Part shown: positions 1-10,202 of the stretch, in pieces
How positions within the stretch are numbered: the first letter of the stretch is position 1
How the letters are laid out: every line of letters starts with the position of its first letter
From: Prorocentrum cordatum
Taxonomy: Eukaryota > Sar > Dinophyceae > Prorocentrales > Prorocentraceae
Assembly (NCBI GenBank): GCA_963575745.1
Contig: CAUYUJ010017773.1
Location: 147,501-202,500 of the forward strand
Length of the DNA: 55,000 bases
Reading direction: 5' to 3'
The notes under the pieces: generated by a model
The model's input: the letters and a program-made list of their open reading frames with translations, nothing else
Told to the model about the DNA's origin: nothing
Databases searched by the model: none
Program-made: the position numbers and the translations under genes

Positions 1-150
1 ATACAAGCATACGTACACACATGCATACATGCATGCATTCACACATACATACACATACATACCTATAGTTATGCATATATGCATGCACCTATATAGGAGT
101 GTATACTGTATACAGGTATATATATGTATATTTATATATAGCATGATGCC
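1..150. repeat. CATA/CATG tetranucleotide microsatellite
   Basis: Alternating ACAT, GCAT and TATA steps fill the first 150 bases. There is no coding signal. Similar tracts occur at 14225-14335, 16090-16160 and 24710-24920. Confidence 0.85.
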
Positions 151-2690
151 AGAAAAGTGGCGCGCGGGGGCCAGGTAAGCGCCACGGCCCGCAGGGCCTG
201 GCGTGGCACTGCGCGAGACTTTCCTCTCCCGCGCACCCCTGGCCTTGGCGGCGGCCTTCGCTCCTCCAAGATTGCGCCCTGGCCGCCCGCTTGGCGACAG
301 AGCCGACGACTGTTGCAGACGGGCGGGCTGGATCTGCGACGCTCGCCTGGGCCGCCTCCTGCGCCGCCGCAGCGAGATCGGGGGCGGCCTCCGCGAGACG
401 GCGAGTGCGCTGGCTCGGGGAAGCGGCCGCCATAGCGTCGATGGCAGCTGCTCGCTTGCGACCGAAGCCTACCTCTGACCGACGTCTTGGCCGAGGCTCC
501 CTCGTAATTCCCTTGTCGGTCTCTCGGCCCTCCTCGCTGCTGCGGTCTTTCAAATTGAGCGCTCGTGTTGCTGGAGCACGCGCCTGCGCCGGCGCCTGCC
601 AGGCTCGCCCCGCTCGCGCTGCTCCAGCCACGCGCGCGGGAACTGCCGGGGGACGCCGCGCCCGCGAGAGCGCAGTCCTCCGCGGGCACGTCGAGCATTC
701 GAACCCTGTCGGGGCAATGGCGCTCGGAGAAACGGCGCAATCGCCGCCCCACGTTGCCCGTGGACGTCTTCCACACGAAGAAGAGCTCCACCGGCCGCCG
801 GCCGCTGGCACTCTCAGGCCACTCCGCTGCACCGCGGCCCAAGCCTGCCGCGCGGTGCCCCCATCTCGACGATGCATCTCGGCGCGCTTCAAAATGCGCC
901 GCAGCTGGGCGATGGCCTGCCGCTTAGGAAGGCCTGCCCCCGTGCAGATGCGCATCAAACATGCCTTGGCCTCTGGCGCAGACTCAGTTGCGCCCGCGTC
1001 TGTTGCAGACAAAGAAGAAGGCAAACGGGGCGCCGCACAAGCATGCGACCAATAATGATCTGGCCGATGCAGCTTCATGTTCTCCTTCGCGTTCGCCGCG
1101 ATCACCTGCGCCCGTCGCTCGGCCGCGCGGGCGGTTTCCCTGGCCCGGGGCGCCGCGATCAAATCGCCGACGCTTACAACGTGCGCGCTGTTGCGGCATG
1201 GGCACCTGGGCATCTGCCGCAAAAGCTCGAGGGCGATGACAATGGAACTGCAGGGGGCGCCCAACGTCGCCCCATCGATGAACAACGCGTTCAGCCTGGC
1301 GAGGAACGAGGCGGCCCTGGCATGGGCGGCGGCGGCGGCGGGGTCGTCAGCGCCCCCAGTTGCGGCCCGCGAGTAATGCTCCGCCGCCAAGTCCGCCGGC
1401 AAGCCGCCGAGCCGCAGACGCGAGCTGTTCTCGCCTCCGAGCCCTTCCAGGAAAGATCGGGCGCGAATGCGCCGATCCTCGCTCTCCTTGGATTCCTCTC
1501 CGAGCGCATTGAGTGCGACGCTCCAACGTCGGCTTTCCCGCGCCAGGGGCCCCGCCCGACTGTTGAAACGCTGGGGGGGCCCAACCATAGTTTTGGGCGA
1601 ACGCGATCTCGCCTTCCAGCTGGCGCGCCCCCGCTGCGGTGCGGAACGCGCTGGGCGCAGTCAGACACCTGGCCAGACTTGGAGGCTGCTTGCCCGTTAC
1701 CCGCTGCATGTCAGATATCGCGATATCGCTGCCCTCCTTTGTCATTGAATTGCCGAGCAGCTTCTGGGCCGAATGCGCTTCGCCCCATGCGTGAAACGCC
1801 AGCCGCGCGAACGTGCCCGTTGCAGCCAGGGGTGCGTATTGATCCGCCCCATCGCTGCACCATGCCCGCATCTCCTCTCGCACATGCTCGTGCAGCTCCA
1901 CGCCCGCCCCCCCCCCTGCCGCCTGGCCCGCGCGACGCGCGCGTTCCTCCAGCATGGGGGCCTTGCCGTCGCAATCCACGGCCCGCGGGAACTCCCGCGC
2001 CCCGCTCGCCCGGTCCACGATCCAGGTCCCTTCAGGGCCCAGCTGTTCCAGCCAGCCTGCCCTGAGACCGTCGCTCGGGAGAAAGTCCAGGGTCTTTGGA
2101 ATAGACCGCAGCGCGGTGCCGATCTCGGCCCGGCACGCGCGGTCGAGACCGTCCGCGCCAACCGAAAACCACACTCTCTTTGAGAATCCTCTGGGTTCTG
2201 AGTTTTTCGCATTGAGCCATTACGACACCACCTGGCGGCGCTCTTGCGAAGACTCCAAAGCTCCGCGGTAGCCCCCGAGCCGAGGAACGCGCCCCGCCGC
2301 GCATCGAAACTTCTGATGGAACTGGACGTCTCCAAGAGTGCGCGGGCGGCGGCCACTGCGCGGCAACCAGGGCGCGGGTCGGCAGCTGTTGCGGTTTGGG
2401 ACGGCTGTGGCTGTTGCGCAGCTGTTGCAGCTGATATCCAAGAAGCTGTCGCGGCTGCTGCGGCTTGGAACGCCTGCACGGGGGGGCCCTAGTGCGCGCC
2501 TCCCAATCGAACCCGCTCTTGCCGCGCCGCTTCTGCTGCCTGGCACCCCTCGCTCTGCGCGTAGTGCACGAGGTTCTCGCGACGTCGGAAACTCCCGCCA
2601 CCCTGGCCTATGGTGGATTTGCAACGAGAGCACGTGAACGCCGAGCACAACAATCATACTGCAAATTGACCACCTGCGCAGCCCATGCAA
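150..2690 (-). pseudogene. frameshifted minus-strand coding relic, unknown family
   Basis: Protein-like stretches on the minus strand follow one another but switch frame. One segment (about 2174-1590) opens with residues WFSVGADGLDRACRAEIG and runs to NYGWAPP. At a seven-base C run (minus strand, near 1575) the sensible reading moves to another frame, continuing with RFNSRAGPLARESRRW and later ENMKLHRPDHYWSHACAAP down to about 880. Upstream of 2174 a third frame holds MAQCEKLRTQRILKE, which would join naturally to WFSVG after one shift. The last 700 bases are Ala/Arg-rich and switch frame again. I do not recognise the family. The pattern fits a decayed gene or retroelement 5' part; assembly errors in homopolymers are the alternative. 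That it is coding-derived is moderately likely; its function is unknown. Confidence 0.4.
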
Positions 2691-2819
2691 GTTTCAGGCT
2701 TCAGGGTTACTGGGCTCGTCGCAGACAGGGTGGCGCTCCAAGACATCTTGTTGCTGGAGCAGCTGCCCTCTGCGGAGCCGCGGCTGGAGCTGCTGCTGGA
2801 ACCGCTGCTGGAGACATGT

Positions 2820-3215
2820 TTGCAACCGTCGGCCTCGGCAACTCCAGCGGCGTCGGCAACTCCGTCGGCGTAGTCGGCGTCGGCGTCGTCGGCGTCGGAC
2901 ACTACTACGTCGGCTTCGGCGCCCGAGCTGTTGCAACCAGGGCTCGAAGGGGCCGCAGGACTCGAGGGGGCCGCAGGGCTCGAGGGGGCCGCGCGGCTCG
3001 AAGAAGTCGCGGGGCTCGAGGAGGCCGCGCGGCTCGAGGGGGCCGCGCGGCTCGATGAACCGCGCGGCTCGAGGGGGCCGCAAGTCTCGAGGAGGCCGCG
3101 GGGCTCGATGGGGCCGCGCGGCTCGAAGGGGCCGCACGGCTCGAGGAAGCCGCGCGGCTCGAGGGGGCCGCGCGGTTTGAGGAGGCCGCAGGGCTGAAGT
3201 GGGCCGCGCGGCTCG
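2820..3215. repeat. GC-rich minisatellite (CTCGAGGGGGCCGCGCGG type)
   Basis: From 2930 a 15-18-base unit, close to GGGGGCCGCGCGGCTCGA, is repeated about 17 times with point changes. It is preceded by GTCGGC repeats from 2820. Both strands stay open (PRGPLEPRG on minus, GLEGAAG on plus), which is what a period divisible by three gives. I do not take it as a gene. Confidence 0.8.
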
Positions 3216-3267
3216 AAAAGGGGCGCAGGGGACGACGACATTGCCTGGCTTGAGCCATGTCGTACGG

Positions 3268-3346
3268 AAGATGATGGTGGCGGTGACGGTGACGGTGACG
3301 GTGACGGTGACGGTGATGGTGATGGTGATGGTGATGGTGATGGTGA

Positions 3347-3409
<63 letters not shown>

Positions 3410-3412
3410 GTG
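3268..3412. repeat. GGTGAC/GGTGAT hexamer tract running into (GAT)n
   Basis: GGTGAC copies change to GGTGAT copies and then to an uninterrupted GAT tract of roughly 20 units. This is a simple-sequence gradient with no coding evidence. Confidence 0.9.
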
Positions 3413-3524
3413 ATGGTGCTGGTGGTGATGGAGATGATATGTGTTCTCTCTCTGAAATAGGATGGTCACCATCATCACCATCGACAACAGCATCACCAGG
3501 AAAACCAGACTGGTTTTCCTGGAG

Positions 3525-4850
3525 ATCCCGAGGATGTCTCAAGCGAAACGGGCCTGAGCACTTCGCGAACAGCTTCTAGGAACCCTGAGTTGTGATCAGC
3601 CGAATCGGGCCAACGCACCTCAAGTCGGGGCATCTTGGAGCCTGGGGTTCCAAGGATATCTCAGTCGCGAGCACCTCGCGAAACGCATCTTGGAACCCAA
3701 CGGTGTGAGGACGTGTTGGAAGAAATGTTCCAGAACACCTCACGTCAGGGCATCTCGGAGCTTGAACGTGACTGGATCCCCATCAACACTCGGCTGGCAC
3801 GCGCCAGAGGCGGCTTTGGACTCCGTTCGCTTGGTTCCCCAGACAACTGTGCTGACTGGGATTCTGTTCAGATGTGCCGCGCTGTGCTGCGAGTTATGGG
3901 CGACGATACCTTCGCCCACACTGCTACCTTCGCCGCAGACTTTCGCACGAGACATCCTCGCGACTCTGAGCTCAGAGATGCTCCGACCTGAGGTGGTCTG
4001 GCCAATTTCGCCTGAGACATCCTCTCAACTCTGGGCTCGGCAACTCCATGACCTGAGGTGGTGTTGCTCGTTTCGCGTGAGACATCCTCCCACCTTTGGG
4101 TTCCGAGATGCCGTGACCTGAGTGGTCCAGCCCTTTTCTCCAAAGGCATTTTCGCCACTCTGAGCTCAGAGATGCCCTGACCTGAGGTGGTCCAGCCAAT
4201 TTCGCCTGAGACATCCTCGCAGCGCTGAGCCCAACGATGCTGCGCGCGAGGTTGTCGGGCCAATGTCGCCTGAAACATCCTCGAAATTCTGGGTTTCGAG
4301 ATGCTGCGCGCAGGGTGGTCTGGCCCGTTTCGCCAGAGACGTCTTTGCAACACTGCGCTCGAAGATGCTCTGATCTGACATGGTCCAGCCCGCCTCGCCT
4401 CAGACAATCTTACAACTCTGGGCTGAGAGATGCCGTGACCTGAGATGGTCCGGCCCTTTTCGCCTGGGACATATTCGATGGGGCTCCGAAGTGTCCGGAC
4501 TTAAAGTGATCCAGCCAATTTTGCCTGCGACATCCTCGCCGCTCGGAGCTCACGGATGCCGCGCAAGAGGTTGCCCAGCCAATTGCGCCTGAGACATCCT
4601 CGCAACACCAGGGCTCGAAGATGCTGCACGGGAAGTGGTCCGACCAAGTTCGCCTGAGACATCCTCGCGCCTCCTGGGACATCCTCGCGACTCTGGGCTT
4701 GGAGACCTGCAATGGTCCAGCCTGTTTTGCCTGCGGCCTTCCTCGCAACTCTGATATCCGAGGTGCCGCGTGCGAGGTGGTCTGACCGACTGCGCCAGGG
4801 GCATCTTCCCGACTCTGACCTCCGAAATGCCGTTTCACCTGACACATCTG
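3525..4850. repeat. degenerate ~64-bp tandem array with a conserved 20-bp core, with a strand switch
   Basis: Units of 61-66 bases carry the core GAGGATGTCTCAGGCGAAAC. Copies at 3531-3770 read the core on the plus strand. From about 3951 onward it reads on the minus strand (GAGACATCCTCG on plus), with unit starts near 3951, 4015, 4079, 4208, 4272 and 4336. The rest of each unit varies around CTCTGGGCTCAGAGATGCC and TGACCTGAGGTGGTCC. The spacer 3780-3945 is unrelated. Because the period is not a multiple of three, the reading frame rotates between copies, so coding is unlikely. Confidence 0.85.
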
Positions 4851-4877
4851 CGAAACTCTGGCCTCCCAGTTGTCGCG

Positions 4878-5640
4878 CTGGGGGTGCTTCCTCGTCGCCA
4901 TCGTCGTCGTCGTCGGCGTCGTCATTGACATCGTACCCGTCGTCGTCGTCTCCGTTGTCGTCGTCGTCGTCGTCGTCTTCTTCGTCGTCGTCATCACCAC
5001 CGCTGTCCTCGTCGTCGCCGCCGCCGCCGAAGCCGCCGCTGTCGCCGCCGTCGTCGCCATTGTCTTGGGCATGGTCGTCGTCGGTGTCGTCGTTGCCGGC
5101 GCCGCCAAGGCCGCCGGCGCTGTCGTCATCGTTGTCGTCGTTGACATCATCGCGGCACGCGCCGCTTTCACCCTGGTGGTCGTGACAGCCGTCGCCGCCA
5201 CCGTTTCGGATGATGGCGTCGTCGTCGTTGCGTGGTCCTTCTCCTCATTTTCTGCCTCGTCCCCGCCCTCCTCGTTGCCTTCTCATTATCTTGCCCCTGC
5301 CTTTCCCCCCCGTCGCCGGACCCCACATAAGGTTCACAAAAAATCCACATAGGAAATCGGCGTCGTCCACGTCGCCGCCGCAGCGGTGGTGATCGTCGTC
5401 GCTGTCGTCGTCGTCGCATCGCCATCGTGGTCGCCGCCGCCGCCGCTGCCGTCGTCGCCGTCGTTGCGGTCGCCCCCGCACACGTCGTCCGCGCCACCGT
5501 CGCCGTCGACGCTGTCGCGTCGTCATCTTACTCGTCGCTGTCGCCGCGTTCGTCGTACCGTAGTCGGCATCGCCTTCACCGTCGCCGCTGCCACGGGGCG
5601 CTTCGTCGTCGCCGCCGTCGTCAACGCCGACGCCGCCAAG
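4878..5640. repeat. imperfect GTC/CGC triplet tract
   Basis: Dense GTCGTC and GCCGCC triplets with short interruptions. All frames give low-complexity translations (poly-Val, poly-Thr/Ala, poly-Ser/Arg). Confidence 0.85.
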
Positions 5641-5940
5641 GACTCTACCAAGGGAGTTCTACAATGGCGCAGCGACAAAACCAGGGAATGCCCTTCAATG
5701 CTCTGCCTGCTCCTTGCGCGCGCTCGCCGCCCTCTTGGCGCCGCGGGAGCGCGTCGGCTGCCCCGCAGCGCGTGCGCTGGCTGCCCCCCGGCGGGAACAT
5801 CATTTCGAATCCACTTGCCAACCACTCACCAGAACTGCTCGTCACAACCGTTCGTCAGGTCACAGGGGGGATGCGCAGATTCCTTCGACGCCTATAAACA
5901 AAAAGAAGCAAAAGGAAAACAACGAAGAGCTCTGAGTTAC
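5641..5940. other. spacer without recognisable gene
   Basis: Unique-looking, moderately GC-rich sequence between two repeat arrays. Short open frames exist, but none shows a domain or codon pattern that I trust. Confidence 0.5.
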
Positions 5941-5941
5941 A

Positions 5942-6420
5942 AGGATGTCTCGGGCGAGTCGAAGATCACCATAGGTCAGGACATACATGGGCCCAGAGTT
6001 GCGACGATGTCTAAGGCGAAAAATGCCCCAAGCCAAGAGTTGCGAGGATGTCTCAGGCGAAACTGACAGGACCACCAGTTTCGTGGCATCTCGGGGCTCA
6101 CAGATGCCGCAAGAAAGAGTGTCCGACCTCTTTCGCATGAGAGGTCCTCGCAATTCTGAGCTCCCAGATGCCGTGACCTGAGGTCCAGCCCGTCTCGCCT
6201 AAAACACCCTCGTAACTCTGGGATCCTATGCCGTGACCTGAAATGGTCCAACCCCTTTCGCCTGAGACATCCTCGCAACTCTGAACTCCCAGATGCCGCG
6301 CGAGCGTTGGTCCGGCCCGTTCGCCGGACGCATCCTCGCAACTCGAAGCTCTCAGATGCCGTCACCTGATTTGGTCCGGCCCGTTTCGCCTGAAACATCC
6401 TTGCAAGTCTGGCTGTGGCT
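5942..6420. repeat. second ~64-bp array with the same 20-bp core, also switching strand
   Basis: The core reads on plus at 5942 and near 6050, with a diverged copy between them (CGATGTCTAAGGCGAAA). From about 6110 to 6420 copies read on minus (TTTCGCCTGAGACATCCTCG). The layout, plus-oriented copies then minus-oriented copies, repeats that of the 3525-4850 array. Confidence 0.8.
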
Positions 6421-6600
6421 GGCGCTCTGGCGAGAGTGCCATCCCAGAAAGGGGTGTGGCCGGCGCGCAGGCGACAGCACCATTCCTTCGACAGAACTGT
6501 TGCCAGCGCTCAGGCGACAGCGCACCACTCCCGATCAGGGATGTGGCCAGCGCTCAAGCGAGAGCAACATTCCGACACAGGAGCATGGCTGGACTTCCAG
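6420..6600. repeat. 43-bp tandem repeat, about 4 copies
   Basis: The motif AGCGCTCAGGCGACAG and variants start near 6420, 6463, 6506 and 6549, a 43-base period. No coding evidence. Confidence 0.7.
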
Positions 6601-6614
6601 GTGTAGGCCGCGCT

Positions 6615-6945
6615 GGCTGTCTTCCTCCTTCTCCTGCTGCTCCTCCTTCTAGTCCTTCTCCCCCTAGCTCTTCCCAAACCTCCCCAGTCTTACCCCGTAC
6701 TCCTCCTCCTCCTCCTCCTCCGCCTCCTCCTCCTCCTCCTCCCCTTCTTTTGCCTCCTTGTCAACTCTGCCCGCTTCTCCTGCGCCCTCCCCCCCCTCCC
6801 TTCCTCCTCCTTCTCCTTCTACCATTCCTTTGCCTCCTTGTCTCCTCTGCCTGCTTCCCCTCCTTCTCCTCCTCCTCCCCCTCCTGCTCCTCCTGCTCCT
6901 CCTCCTCCTCCTCCTCCTCCTCCTCCTCCTCCTTCTCCTCGAAAG
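6615..6945. repeat. pyrimidine-only CTC/CTT tract
   Basis: About 330 bases of almost pure pyrimidine on the plus strand, mainly CTC triplets. The same type recurs through the window, often as intron filling. Confidence 0.9.
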
Positions 6946-7850
6946 AGCGTGGACTCGGCTTGGGAACTGCGCGTGGCAGCCAAACTCTGAAAGTATGGGG
7001 GGGGGAGGGGGAAGGAACGGCGGGACGGAAGGGGAGAGACGGAAGGAGTGGAGGACACGGAGGGGAGAGAGGAGCTTTTTTCCTTCCAGTCGCGCGGGCG
7101 CGGGTCAAATTACTCGCGTCCAAAACCGCCCGTCGACGCGACAAACGCCAGCCAATTCGGCCGTGATGCGCAGAAGAGTGCATTAGAATATTGCTTGCGC
7201 AGAGCAGGTACATTAGAATATTGCTTGCGCAGAGCAGGTACGGAGGTAGAGGTATGGATGTATGGAGGAATGGTGGTATGGAAAGAAGAGAGTAAGGAGG
7301 AGTGGAAGCATAAAACTCTGAACGCATGTAGGTGCATGCAGCTATGGGCGCGCGCGGGCATGGATGAAGGGCCGCATGGATGCGTGGAGTCTGAGAGTGT
7401 GGGACTATGGATATGTGGATGTATGGTGTTACATGGTCAAGGACATCTGGAGGCATGGAACTATATATACACACAGATATAAACATATCTGATGTAACCA
7501 TATTATAACCATCGCGCGCTTCGCGAGCGCTCAAGTTCTAGCTAGGCCCGACAGGCTAACGCATGGAATATCACTTGTTGAATCGCCTTGTGCATCTAAC
7601 GACCTTGTTGGAGTCCCTGCGCAAGCCTCGGAAGCGTATAGAAGGGGAAATGCGGAAACCACATAATCATCAATTTCCTTTAGGTGTTCGATGATTTGGG
7701 ACCCTCGAAGGCTTCCTGGGATATTTGTTCGATGGTGACGGGGGCCTTAATGATGGTCTGATGTGCAAAAATAAACGGGGGGTCAATTTAAATTGGCCTG
7801 GCGAAGGACCCAACCAGATGCAGTTGTGAGCACCGCTGTTGTAGCCATCG
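6946..7850. repeat. gene-poor spacer with a perfect 30-bp tandem duplication
   Basis: Bases 7181-7210 and 7211-7240 are identical 30-mers beginning CATTAGAATATTGC. From 7240 to 7460 there is loose TGGATG-type repetition. The rest to 7850 holds nothing I can assign. Confidence 0.7.
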
Positions 7851-8255
7851 TCTTCGGTGGAGCCCCCTTGTAGGGCCACGAAGCGTTGTACTGTGTGGGG
7901 GAGACGCATGCGGACTACGCCACTGGAACATTTGGTGGAGCCCCCTTGTAGGGCCACGAAGCGCTGTACTGTGTGGGGGAGACGCATGCGGACTGCACAA
8001 TTGAGACCTTCGGTGGAGCTCCCTATGGGGCCACGAAGCGCTGCACTGGTGGGGGAGACGCATGCGGGCTGCGCCTCTGGGACCTTCGTCGGAACTCCCT
8101 GTGGGGCCACGACGCGCTGTACTCGGTGGGTGAGACGCATGCGGGCTGCGCAATTGAGACCTTCGGTGGAGCTCTCTATGGGGCCGCGAAGCGCTGTACT
8201 GGGTGTGGCGGACGCATGCGGGCACCCCCACTGGGGCATTTGGTGGAGGTCCATA
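7850..8255. repeat. ~77-bp tandem repeat, 5 copies
   Basis: The marker GACGCATGCGG starts at 7903, 7981, 8057, 8133 and 8211, so spacings are 78, 76, 76 and 78. Units also share GGGCCACGAAGCGCTGTACT. Antisense frames stay partly open but shift between units. Confidence 0.85.
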
Positions 8256-9672
8256 AAACCCTCTCGGGCCGTCCTGTGCGCCTCCGGCGCCGTCTTGGGG
8301 CCCTCTTGGGCCGTTTTGGGGCCGTTTTCAAAGCCTCTGGGGCTGTCTTGCAACGGAAAATATGACCTCTGGGGCCGTTGTGGAGCGTCGGAAAATTTAA
8401 AAGGCGAGAACATGGAAATCCTTCAAAAACCTTTGGATAAGCAACAAGTTGTGCCTCCCGGGGCTCATTTGGAGGCATCTTGGAAGTTTCTGGGGGCGTC
8501 TTGGAGGCCTCTTGGATAGTCAAGGGCTAATTCTGGCCGCCTTGGCCGTCTTGGCCGCCATTGGTCGTTCCCGCGGTCTGGAAGCGCCATGTTTGGCGAT
8601 CCGCAGGCCGTATCCGGGCGATCTTACGGCGCCCCCGGCGCCCCAGCAGAACCCCCGGAACACCCCAGTCCCCCAATGGGGACACAGGTCACGGACGGAA
8701 AACCGTAGGTTTTCGCTCGAAGAGGTTCCCAGGAGGGCTCTAGGGTCAAGCAAAAGGCACCAAGAGGCCCCCAGGAGGCCCAGAAGACGCTCCAAGACAA
8801 ATTCAAAGAAACGTCCCAAAAATGTCTAAACGCACTGCAAACTCGCTCTGCGGATGAAGCCGGGAGGCGCGGTACCGGCCAGATGTCAGGGGATATGTAG
8901 GACCCCCGAGTAGGAGTTCCACTTTGATGAAACACAATTTTTGTAATTCCCTCTCCTTTTTCCCAAATCCTCGATCTTTGAGGGCTGGAAGCGGGAAAAC
9001 GTGAGAAGGCGAAAAACATAGGAAAAACCATTGGAAATCAACGATGTTACCCTCTTTGGGCTCTCTCGGGACGGCTCTCGCAGCTCTCTTGGGTTGTTCT
9101 TGGAGCCTCGTCGGGGTCTGTTTGGGGCCTCTCAAGGATCGGGGGTGTGCTGGGGGCCTCTGGGGGGTCCCGGAGGCCTCGGAGGTCTCTGGAAGCCTCC
9201 TGCTCCCGCTCTTGGGCCCATCTTGGACCTGTTCTGGGGTGGTCTGGGGCTGTGCTGGGCGCCTCTTCGGGAGTGTTGGAGCCTTCTTGGCCCGTCTTGG
9301 GGCCGTCCTGAAGGTATCTTGGGTGGTCTTGGGGCGGTCTTGGGAAGCTCTTCGACGCTCTTGGACCGTTGAAGCTCGAAAACGCGAGAAGTCAAAAACA
9401 TTGAAAAGACAATTGAACATATACGACTTTGGCCTCTTCGGGCCGTACCGTGATACCTATCAGACTTCTTGGGGTCTCTTGGAGGCCACCTGGGAGCCTC
9501 GAGAGACGTCGGAAGGCTGACTTGGGCTGCTCGGGAGCGTCTTGGGCCATCCTTTCGCATTCTGGGGGCTCCTGGGGGGTGTCTTGGGCCCTCCTGGAGC
9601 GCTGTGGAGGCTGCCCGGAAAGGCTGGGGGAGCGGTGTCGGGAGCGTCCCCGAGATGTGGCCATATCTTTTC

Positions 9673-9706
9673 AGCGCGTTCCGGGAGCATCTTCCCGGAA
9701 CGCGCT
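9673..9706. other. perfect 14-bp stem, 6-base loop hairpin
   Basis: Left arm AGCGCGTTCCGGGA at 9673-9686, loop GCATCT, right arm TCCCGGAACGCGCT at 9693-9706. The same stem recurs 95 bases downstream. Confidence 0.9.
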
Positions 9707-9767
9707 CGTGGCAGGGCACCCACGTCCGAGGACGTTGGCATGGGAAACCGCAGCGCGTGATCATTCC

Positions 9768-9801
9768 AGCGCGTTCCGGCGAAGACCGTCCGGAACGCGC
9801 T
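9768..9801. other. second hairpin with the same stem
   Basis: Left arm AGCGCGTTCCGG at 9768-9779, 10-base loop, right arm CCGGAACGCGCT at 9790-9801. The first 12 stem bases equal those of the 9673 hairpin. Confidence 0.9.
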
Positions 9802-10149
9802 TGGGCAAGCGCTGGGTTTGGGGAACCGTTCAGGCAGTTTGGGATGATCGGGGCAAGAGGCGGAAGCCATCCTCATAAGACATGCAGTCTGCCTGGAGCC
9901 GTCTTGCAGAAAACACAAGAAAAATGAGACCCTGCAGTCGTTCCTGGAGCCGTCTTGGAGCCCTCTTGGGCTGCCCTGGAGCCTGTTGGAGCCCTCTGCG
10001 GAATGGTCTTGGAGCCCGCGCCGAGGATCTGGAAAATGTCCGGGACCATCGCGGCGGCCTCCGAGGCCCGGGACGCCGAAACCCAATAAAAACATAGGGG
10101 AAATGAGCCCCGGTACTCCCATGGAGTGTCGGGCAGCTGTTTTCGGGCC

Positions 10150-10202
10150 CCTGGGCTAGAAACATCGCGCGCGCTTCGCGCGCGCTCAGGTTCTAGCCCA
10201 GG
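10150..10202. other. long GC hairpin
   Basis: CCTGGGCTAGAAAC at 10150-10163 pairs with the CTAGCCCAGG end near 10202 (13 of 14), and the inner GCGCGCGC arms pair around TTCG. A shortened relative (CGCGCGCTTCGCGAGCGC) sits near 7512. Confidence 0.8.
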
